DNA from: Nitrospina sp.
Lineage (GTDB): Bacteria; Nitrospinota; Nitrospinia; Nitrospinales; Nitrospinaceae
DNA: 11,630 bases
Direction: 5' to 3'
Assembly (NCBI GenBank): GCA_004357365.1
Contig: SMVT01000075.1
Coordinates: 1-11,630, forward strand
In this document: positions 6,335 to 11,630 of the stretch, in pieces
Position numbering within the stretch: the stretch's first letter is position 1
How the letters are laid out: the number at the start of each line of letters is the position of its first letter
Notes under the pieces: generated by a model
Databases searched by the model: none
The model's input: only the letters and a program-made list of their open reading frames with translations
What the model was told of the DNA's origin: nothing
Program-made: the position numbers and the translations under genes

Positions 6335-7267
6335 ATGTCCCTTATTGAGGTTAGGGATTTAACATTTGAATATCCCGGTAAAAGAGCCCTGGATAGGGTT
6401 TCTTTTGCCATAGAGCCCGGTACGGTGACCGCCCTGGTGGGTCCCAACGGTGCGGGCAAAACCACCCTGATGAACTGCCTGGCAGCGCTCGCTCGGCCGG
6501 TTTCCGGATATATCCGCCTGCACAACGTTTCGGTACTGGACAATCCCCGGGAATGCCACCGCCTGATCGGATTTCTCCCGGACTTTTATGGACTTTATGA
6601 TGATTTGACCGTCGGCCAATGCCTCCAATATATAGCTCTGGCGCAAAATATTCCATATGAAAAGGTAACGTCCACGGTTCAACTGACCGCCAGAAGAGTG
6701 CATCTGTCGGACCGGTTGAATGATAAGGCCGGCAGCCTGTCGCGCGGTTTGCGCCAGCGGCTGGCGATCGGTCAGGCGATCATTCACGAACCGAAAATCA
6801 TCCTGCTGGACGAACCGGCCTCGGGTCTGGACCCGAAAGCCCGCCACCAGTTGTCGGAACTGCTTCTCGAGTTGCGCGATGAGGGCAAAACCCTGATAGT
6901 GTCCTCCCACATTCTGTCGGAGCTGGAGAACTACTCCACCCACATGATGGTGATCCACGACGGCAAAATGGAGGAACATACAGCGATCAAGGACCAGAAA
7001 GTCCAGAACGTGAGACCCCTGGTCGCCACCCTGGCCCGCCCGGCGGAGGGTCTGGCCGAGGCGTTGAGCCGGGAGGAGCGGATCACGCAGATTGAGGCGA
7101 ACGGCACCTCCATCGAATTCATGTTTGAAGGCACCAGCGAGGCCCAGCATCAACTGCTCAAGCAATTGATGGACCGGGGCTGGCCGGTGTGTGCGCTGGC
7201 TGTCCGGGAAAAAAACCTGCAGGAAACCTATCTGGAAAAATTCGGAGCCCGTCCCCATGCATCGTAA
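6335..7267 (+). CDS. ABC-2 type exporter, ATP-binding protein
   Basis: This 310-residue ATPase powers an ABC exporter. Visible motifs are Walker A GPNGAGKTT (36-44), a Q-loop region GFLPDFYGLYDDLTV (79-93) with Asp83 where Gln is usual, the signature LSRGLRQR (135-142), Walker B IILLDEPASGLDP (155-167) and the H-loop SSHILSEL (His192). A C-terminal extension of about 95 residues after the nucleotide-binding domain is typical of CcmA/NatA-like ABC-2 ATPases. LPD-type Q-loops occur in some relatives, so the change need not mean loss of function. I chose the ATG at 6335 because AGGAG lies 5 nt upstream; a TTG at 6314 would add seven residues with no ribosome-binding site. The 3' end overlaps the permease start by 11 nt, so the pair is translationally coupled. 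The transported substrate is unknown. Confidence 0.93.
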   Translation: MSLIEVRDLTFEYPGKRALDRVSFAIEPGTVTALVGPNGAGKTTLMNCLAALARPVSGYIRLHNVSVLDNPRECHRLIGFLPDFYGLYDDLTVGQCLQYIALAQNIPYEKVTSTVQLTARRVHLSDRLNDKAGSLSRGLRQRLAIGQAIIHEPKIILLDEPASGLDPKARHQLSELLLELRDEGKTLIVSSHILSELENYSTHMMVIHDGKMEEHTAIKDQKVQNVRPLVATLARPAEGLAEALSREERITQIEANGTSIEFMFEGTSEAQHQLLKQLMDRGWPVCALAVREKNLQETYLEKFGARPHAS

Positions 7268-8657
7268 TCCCGAGTTCCAGAGAAACTTCTGGCTGGAGAT
7301 CACGCCGCACCGGCTGATCGCCACGCCGCTCATCTTCGGCGGGTTTTACTACCTGATCCTGTTCTTCGGCGAGCACGGCGATCAGGCGCTGTTGCTGACC
7401 TCATTGTGGATGTTCATTCTGTTCTCAGGGTTGTGGGGAGCCTATCTGTCGGAGAACGCGCTGGTGACGGAAATCCAGAACAAGACCTGGCCCCTGCAAC
7501 GCCTGACCTCCATCAATCCCTGGTCGATGACTTGGGGGAAACTGTTCGGCAGCACCCTGTTCTCCTGGTATGTCGGTTTGTGGAGCCTGGGGGTGTTCGT
7601 GCTCACCTTGATACTGGCTCCGGATATTTTTCTGTTTCCGCGTCCGGATCACAAATGGATCATGCTGTCCCACGGCATTGTGCCCGCGGTACTGTTTATC
7701 GTCGGGGTGGTGATCTGGTTCCAGGCTTGGGGGTTCCTGCTGGGTATGTGGCAGGCGCAAAACCGATTTTCCAAAAGCAAGCGGCGGTCCGGACTGTCTC
7801 TGTTGCTGGGTTTGCCCTTACTGCCCAGCGTTATCCTCTCATCTTTCGAGCCGATTAAATTGTCGAAGGCGGTGCATTGGTACCATTGTGAGTTCAGCGA
7901 GTTCTGGTTCTGGCTGGCCTCGCTGTATCTTTTCCTGGCCTGGACCATCACCGGCGTTTACATGCAGATGCGGCGCGAGCTCCAGGTGGCCAATCCCCCC
8001 TGGGTCTGGAAGGCTTTCCTGATTTTCGTGCTGGTGTATGCCATGGGGTTTCCGCAGGAAAAGGACATCATTTCCCTCAATGGCCTGAATTTCTGGGTGG
8101 CCCGCCTGCTACTCGGGTGGGGCCTGATGGTGGCGTTCACCTATGTCATTTTATTGTGGGAGCGGTCCGATGGAGTGGATATCCGCCGCCTGTTCCACCT
8201 GTGGAGGTCCCATCGCATCCAGGCGGCGTTGTGTGAAATTCCGCGTTGGCTGGTGGCTTCGATCCTGGCCTGGGCCACCGCCGCCGGCCTGCTGGCGCTG
8301 CATGCCCTGCTCGGTGGGACGTTTTTGAACGATGAGGGTGACATGATCAATCTTTACGGATGGGTCGCCGCCGCGATGTGCTTTTTGATGCGGGACATTG
8401 CCCTGCTCCTCTACTTCTATTTCTCCGACAAACCGCAGCGCGCCCTGGCCACTGCCGTGGTTTATTGGACCGTCCTTTATATTCTGATTCCCATGTTGCT
8501 GGGCGTGGTCTGGATGGATATATTCAATCCGCTGTTTCTTCCGGATGGATCGGTGAACTTCGCGTACGCCGTGGCGCCGCCCCTGCTTCAGGCGGTCTTG
8601 ATGTGGCGCGCCACCATCCGCCGCTGGCGCACCCGCTTCGGAGCCCTCGCCATTTGA
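7257..8657 (+). CDS. ABC-2 type exporter, membrane permease
   Basis: The protein has 466 residues and about twelve hydrophobic segments, the first near residues 19-38 (IATPLIFGGFYYLILFFG). Between the second and third lies ENALVTEIQNKTWPLQ, then a conserved-looking WGKLFG. This resembles the coupling region of ABC-2 permeases, where E-x-GT-x-ELL-type sequences meet the ATPase. Twelve segments, about twice the usual six, suggest a fused double permease that could serve alone with an ATPase dimer; I do not see clear internal sequence repetition. I chose the ATG at 7257 because GGAG lies 9 nt upstream. A more upstream in-frame start would lie deep inside the ATPase gene. It overlaps the ATPase by 11 nt. 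The substrate cannot be inferred from the neighbours. Confidence 0.88.
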   Translation: MHRNPEFQRNFWLEITPHRLIATPLIFGGFYYLILFFGEHGDQALLLTSLWMFILFSGLWGAYLSENALVTEIQNKTWPLQRLTSINPWSMTWGKLFGSTLFSWYVGLWSLGVFVLTLILAPDIFLFPRPDHKWIMLSHGIVPAVLFIVGVVIWFQAWGFLLGMWQAQNRFSKSKRRSGLSLLLGLPLLPSVILSSFEPIKLSKAVHWYHCEFSEFWFWLASLYLFLAWTITGVYMQMRRELQVANPPWVWKAFLIFVLVYAMGFPQEKDIISLNGLNFWVARLLLGWGLMVAFTYVILLWERSDGVDIRRLFHLWRSHRIQAALCEIPRWLVASILAWATAAGLLALHALLGGTFLNDEGDMINLYGWVAAAMCFLMRDIALLLYFYFSDKPQRALATAVVYWTVLYILIPMLLGVVWMDIFNPLFLPDGSVNFAYAVAPPLLQAVLMWRATIRRWRTRFGALAI

Positions 8658-8679
8658 CCCCACCGCATTCTCCGCCGTT

Positions 8680-8691
8680 GGCTCCGGAGCC
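8680..8691. repeat. 12-bp perfect palindrome after the permease gene
   Basis: GGCTCCGGAGCC is perfectly self-complementary. It lies 22 bp after the permease stop and 95 bp before the aminopeptidase start. No T-run follows, so it is not a standard intrinsic terminator. It could be a protein-binding site or a chance palindrome in GC-rich DNA. Confidence 0.3.
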
Positions 8692-8712
8692 CTGTAGAGT
8701 TCGAGTTTGTCC

Positions 8713-8741
8713 TTGTGTCCTCGGGGTGATTCCCATAGAAT
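8713..8741 (+). promoter_or_regulatory. Candidate promoter of the aminopeptidase gene
   Basis: TTGTGT (8713-8718), an exact 17-nt spacer and TAGAAT (8736-8741, 5/6 to consensus) lie 44 nt before the ATG at 8786. The -35 matches only 3/6. If real, the aminopeptidase and CopD-like genes can be transcribed independently of the exporter. Confidence 0.4.
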
Positions 8742-8785
8742 TTCCAAGCTTGCTATTCCACCAATCCTAACCCCTGAAAATCATC

Positions 8786-10315
8786 ATGATCAAAACCTCC
8801 GTAAAGGCCGACGACGTTCTCAAACATAAAACCGATTGCCTGGTCCTGTTCAATCCGGAGAAAAATCCGGCGGGCCTCTTGAAACAAATCGACGGCCTGT
8901 TGAATGGTGCGTTGACCGCCGCCTTCAAGGCCAAACGCTTCGAGGGCAAACTCAACCAAACCTTCGAGCAGAGTGTGCGCGGATTGATGGGAGCGGATTC
9001 CCTGATCGTGGTGGGATTGGGAAAATCGAAGGACATCACCGAGGAGTCGATCCGCCAGGCCGCGGGCACCGCCGCCAAGTCCGTGGAAAAGTCGCGTCAT
9101 AAAAAAATGGCGTTCTTCCTGGACGGCAAGGACGCCGGCAAACCCGGCAAAGCCAAAAAATCCCAAACCGCACATCCCGTGGCCGGGGCGATCATGGAGG
9201 GCGCTCAGCTCGGGCTCTACCATTTCGATCAATACAAAAGTGTCGACCAGGACAATCCACCGTCACGCATCAAAGAGATCATCCTGCTGGTGCCGGGCAA
9301 ACCGCAGGTGACGGCTTATCAAAAAGGCGTGGACCAGGCCGGGAAGTTGTGCGAGGCGGTGATCGCCACCCGTGATCTCATGCACCATCCCAGCAACATC
9401 GCCACCCCCGCGTTTCTGGCGAAGGCCGCCCAGAGCCTGGCGCGCAAGTACAAGATCACCTGCAAGGTTCTTGAGAAAAAGGACATGCAAAAACTGAAGA
9501 TGGGATCCCTGCTGGGTGTGGCCCAGGGCAGTCACGAGCCGCCCAAGTTCATCGTGCTGGAATACAAAGGCGGCAAAGCGAAAGACCCGCCGGTGGTCAT
9601 TGTCGGCAATGGCGTCACCTTCGATACCGGGGGCATCTCCCTGAAACCCGGCGCGGGAATGGACGAGATGAAGTTCGACATGTCGGGCGGCGCGGTCACC
9701 CTCGGCACCCTGCAGGCGGCGGCGAGTCTGAAACTCAAGGTCAACGTCGTCGGCATCGTCCCCGCCACCGAAAACATGCCGGGAGGCTCCGCCATCAAGC
9801 CGGGAGACATCCTCACCGCCGCCGACGGCCAGACCATCGAAGTGCTGAACACCGACGCGGAAGGCCGTCTGATTCTGGCGGATGCGCTGATTTATGCGCA
9901 ACGTTACAAACCCAAAGTGCTGATCGATCTCGCCACCCTGACCGGTGCGGTGATCATGGCGCTGGGGCACGTCGCCTGCGCGGTGGTGGGCACCGATTCA
10001 AAATTGATTCAGCAATTGATCCAGAGCGGAGACGCCACCGGCGAGCGCATGTGGGAGTTGCCTTTGTACGAAGAATTCGAAAAGGCCGTGAAGAGCGATA
10101 TCGCCGATCTTAAAAACATCGCGTCCAAGGGGGTCGGCGCCGGAACGATCACCGGCGCGGCGTTTCTGAAACCGTTTACCGGCGATTACCCCTGGGCGCA
10201 TCTCGACATCGCGGGCACCGCCTGGACCTCCAACGAAAAACCCTATGTGCCCAAAGGCGGGTCCGGCTACGGCGTCCGCCTGCTCATCGATTACCTGAAA
10301 AATCTCTCATCATGA
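8786..10315 (+). CDS. pepA: Leucyl aminopeptidase (M17 family, PepA-like)
   Basis: This 509-residue protein has the M17 length and both domains: a variable N-terminal macro-like domain (about 1-165) and the C-terminal dinuclear-metal peptidase domain. M17 enzymes are cytosolic hexamers that remove N-terminal residues such as leucine from peptides; some also bind DNA. Visible motifs are GVTFDTGGISLKP (276-288), MKFDMSGG (295-302) and the family signature NTDAEGRLILAD (355-366). These supply D280, D298, D357 and E359 as metal ligands and K287 and R361 as catalytic residues. The residue before the first motif, normally Lys in VGKG and a metal ligand, is Asn275 here (AAT codon). This may change metal use or activity. 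A Lys/Gly/Ala-rich insert (about 114-130) follows the FFLDGKD strand. No clear SD precedes the ATG. The stop overlaps the next gene by 4 nt. Confidence 0.95.
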   Translation: MIKTSVKADDVLKHKTDCLVLFNPEKNPAGLLKQIDGLLNGALTAAFKAKRFEGKLNQTFEQSVRGLMGADSLIVVGLGKSKDITEESIRQAAGTAAKSVEKSRHKKMAFFLDGKDAGKPGKAKKSQTAHPVAGAIMEGAQLGLYHFDQYKSVDQDNPPSRIKEIILLVPGKPQVTAYQKGVDQAGKLCEAVIATRDLMHHPSNIATPAFLAKAAQSLARKYKITCKVLEKKDMQKLKMGSLLGVAQGSHEPPKFIVLEYKGGKAKDPPVVIVGNGVTFDTGGISLKPGAGMDEMKFDMSGGAVTLGTLQAAASLKLKVNVVGIVPATENMPGGSAIKPGDILTAADGQTIEVLNTDAEGRLILADALIYAQRYKPKVLIDLATLTGAVIMALGHVACAVVGTDSKLIQQLIQSGDATGERMWELPLYEEFEKAVKSDIADLKNIASKGVGAGTITGAAFLKPFTGDYPWAHLDIAGTAWTSNEKPYVPKGGSGYGVRLLIDYLKNLSS

Positions 10316-10794
10316 CCGACACGATCATCATGTTCGTCCACCTGATGGCCGCGGTGGTGGCGGCGGGAGGCAGTGTGTTCGTGCTGGTCCTGTTTTGGCC
10401 CCGCGTCTACGACCCGAAAAGCAGCGACTCGCTGGACGAGCATTCCGTCCCGTATAAACTCATCGAACTGCTGGCGCCGACGGTGTTTGTCTCTCTGCTG
10501 GTGTTGATCGGCTCCGGGGTGTATTACATGATGGAAAATTACACCGAGCAGGTCAACCTCAAGGAAGGGTATTACAATATCCTCGGCATCAAACTGATCT
10601 TTGTGGCCGGGGCGTTTCTATTGAGCCTGTACCAGACCTTCGGCCTGCGTGCCCAAATCGCGCACCTGGACCTCCGGCCGGAAAACCGCGCATTGGTCCG
10701 CCCGACGCTGGAGAAGATGAAGTATCTGGGCGGCATCACCCTCGGCGCGATCGTCTTCGCCACGTTCATGGGCGTTTACCTGACCCGGTTTTGA
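10312..10794 (+). CDS. CopD-like four-helix membrane protein
   Basis: This 160-residue protein has four hydrophobic helices at about 4-27, 54-74, 92-110 and 138-157. It has a conserved-type His10 early in helix 1 (FVHLMAAVVAAGG) and an IKLIFVAGAFLLSLYQ helix 3. This resembles the CopD/DUF2269-like group of small inner-membrane proteins, some linked to copper handling or haem; the match is at fold level and the function is not established. The start overlaps the aminopeptidase stop as ATGA, so translation is coupled. A copper or metal role beside a metallopeptidase is tempting but unproven. No other metal-handling gene is visible. Confidence 0.75.
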   Translation: MTDTIIMFVHLMAAVVAAGGSVFVLVLFWPRVYDPKSSDSLDEHSVPYKLIELLAPTVFVSLLVLIGSGVYYMMENYTEQVNLKEGYYNILGIKLIFVAGAFLLSLYQTFGLRAQIAHLDLRPENRALVRPTLEKMKYLGGITLGAIVFATFMGVYLTRF

Positions 10795-10875
10795 AGCCCG
10801 GTAAGAATATTTTAGGTGCTTTTGAATGCGAAGTTAACGGTTCAATCGCGCCATTCTGCTCCTGCTAAATTAGCG

Positions 10876-10890
10876 CCGGGCCTTGCCCGG
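10876..10890 (+). repeat. GC-rich hairpin between the CopD-like and acidic-protein genes
   Basis: CCGGGC-CTT-GCCCGG forms a perfect 6-bp stem with a 3-nt loop, 81 nt after the CopD-like stop. No U-tract follows, so rho-independent termination is doubtful. It could still slow polymerase or protect mRNA ends. Confidence 0.35.
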
Positions 10891-10892
10891 GC

Positions 10893-10921
10893 TTGTGCCG
10901 GTGAATGAATTTAAGTAGTAT
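10893..10921 (+). promoter_or_regulatory. Candidate promoter of the small acidic protein
   Basis: TTGTGC (10893-10898), a 17-nt spacer and TAGTAT (10916-10921) sit 29 nt before the ATG at 10951. Matches to consensus are 3/6 and 4/6, so the call rests mostly on spacing and position. Confidence 0.3.
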
Positions 10922-10950
10922 GTGGTAAGTATCGAGGAAGGAGCTTTGTG

Positions 10951-11226
10951 ATGATCGAACAGGAACCCGTCCCGCCCCAGCCTGCATCGGAGGAATCTTT
11001 AAACGCGGAGATTCCCGCCCCCGAAGGCGTGGAAACCGATCCCGCCGCCGAAGAAGAAGAAATCGACCTGAACCCGTTGTTCCCGGAAGAGGAGACCGAT
11101 CTCAACGAATTGTTTCCGGAACCGGAGTTGCGGTCTCTCTTAAAGAAAGTTCAGAGGAACAAAAAAGACCTGGGCAAAATGAAGGACCGTTTTTCGGAGT
11201 CGTTTGATGACGGCGATGCCGATTGA
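10951..11226 (+). CDS. Small acidic protein with a doubled DLNxLFPE motif
   Basis: I do not recognise this 91-residue protein. Its first 60 residues are rich in Glu, Pro and Ala and probably disordered. Within them DLNPLFPE (39-46) and DLNELFPE (50-57) repeat at an 11-residue interval. Residues about 58-82 switch to a basic, probably helical stretch (LRSLLKKVQRNKKDLGKMK), followed by an acidic tail. There is no signal peptide or TM helix. A strong SD (GGAAGGAG) lies 7 nt before the ATG at 10951; a GTG at 10948 is in frame but closer to the SD, so I prefer the ATG. The SD and Glu-rich codon pattern support a real gene. It may be an adaptor that docks a partner through the repeated motif (inference). 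Its stop is 9 bp from the stop of the converging gene. Confidence 0.75.
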   Translation: MIEQEPVPPQPASEESLNAEIPAPEGVETDPAAEEEEIDLNPLFPEEETDLNELFPEPELRSLLKKVQRNKKDLGKMKDRFSESFDDGDAD

Positions 11227-11235
11227 CGTTCCGTG

Positions 11236-11630
11236 TTATTTGCACCGCACGAAAAATTCCCGCTCTTCCAGAAAGTTGTTGTCCAGCAGAACCCGCACCT
11301 TCCACTGGCCGTAAAACTTCGCCACCTCCGCGTTGAGATGCGTCGACCCCGCGGGGTTTTCCACGTTTAAAAATTCCAGAGCCAGCCAGCCGTCGGTTTG
11401 GTCGTGTTGCGCGACGAAGTCCAGATGACCTTCGTCCTGCAACATCCCTTCGGGATTGAACCAGCGTGCGGTGACGCGGTGCGGGCCGTGCACCTTGAAC
11501 CAGGTCGTCATCAAATAGACCTTTTCCCGGCAATCGAATTCCCTGACCGGTTTCGGCTCGACCAGGTTCTTAACCAGCTTCAGCGTGTAGGACGGCACGT
11601 CCACTCCGGCGGCGTTCGGGACGGCCGGGA
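11236..11630 (-). CDS. Unknown protein, probably beta-sandwich; N-terminus beyond the window
   Basis: The frame stays open through the right edge, so only the last 130 or so residues are visible. A GTG at 11604 is in frame but has no SD, so I treat the gene as truncated by the window. The sequence alternates short hydrophobic strands with polar turns: KVYLMTTWFKV, HRVTARWFNPEG, LALEFLNVENP, GQWKVRVLLDN and EEREFFVRC. This layout, with a near-terminal G-x-W-K-V strand and a final EFFV strand, suggests an Ig-like or C2-like beta-sandwich. Two cysteines (in FDCREK and FVRCK) could pair if the protein is exported; the signal peptide would lie outside the window. I cannot name the family. It converges on the small acidic gene with no room for a terminator between them. 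Confidence 0.7.
   Translation of the reverse strand, partial: PAVPNAAGVDVPSYTLKLVKNLVEPKPVREFDCREKVYLMTTWFKVHGPHRVTARWFNPEGMLQDEGHLDFVAQHDQTDGWLALEFLNVENPAGSTHLNAEVAKFYGQWKVRVLLDNNFLEEREFFVRCK

Noticed and set aside
6359..7333. 324-codon minus-strand open frame opposite the ABC ATPase
   Set aside because: It is antisense to an intact ABC ATPase with all its motifs; the composition is that of a GC-rich shadow frame.
9263..9970. 235-codon minus-strand open frame opposite the aminopeptidase
   Set aside because: The His/Gly/Arg-rich shadow frame lies antisense to the M17 catalytic domain.

Overview
This window holds chromosomal genes of a moderately GC-rich Gram-negative bacterium. The genes are tightly packed, use recognisable Shine-Dalgarno sites, and often overlap at start and stop. 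The mix of ribonuclease-inhibitor-type LRR proteins, a hydrogenase-type NuoF-like flavoprotein, a secreted seven-bladed propeller and an ABC-2 exporter would suit a Nitrospinota or deltaproteobacteria-like lineage. That placement is an impression from protein style; no marker gene is present to prove it. I see no rRNA, tRNA, CRISPR array, intact mobile element or phage gene.

Layout. Bases 1-2032 (+) carry two overlapping LRR genes; the first is probably cut by the window edge. A convergent gene at 2078-2650 (-) encodes a small exported helical protein with its own promoter. At 2849-4672 (-) lies a monocistronic NuoF/HydB/HndC-like iron-sulfur flavoprotein that ends in a strong intrinsic terminator. 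A roughly 450-bp gene-poor gap (4673-5119) follows and contains its leader. At 5120-6178 (-) is an exported Vgb-like beta-propeller. A 156-bp divergent promoter region separates it from a plus-strand cluster: ABC ATPase (6335-7267), its 12-TM permease (7257-8657), an M17 leucyl aminopeptidase (8786-10315) and a CopD-like 4-TM protein (10312-10794). After a short gap comes a 91-residue acidic protein (10951-11226). It converges on a partial, probably beta-sandwich protein that runs off the right edge (11236-11630, -).

How the genes fit together. The ATPase and permease overlap by 11 nt and clearly form one exporter. The aminopeptidase and CopD-like gene overlap by 4 nt (ATGA) and are translationally coupled. 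Whether the two pairs share a transcript is unclear, because a candidate promoter lies between them. The LRR pair is coupled by an 8-nt overlap. The NuoF-like gene has no partner subunit in view, so any complex must be completed from elsewhere.

I do not see a clear new multi-gene system. The observations most worth checking are: (a) the metal-binding lysine of the M17 aminopeptidase read as asparagine; (b) changes at the NADH pocket and at one [2Fe-2S] cysteine of the orphan NuoF-like protein; (c) the modular double-cap LRR protein coupled to a second LRR gene; and (d) a doubled DLNxLFPE motif in the small acidic protein.
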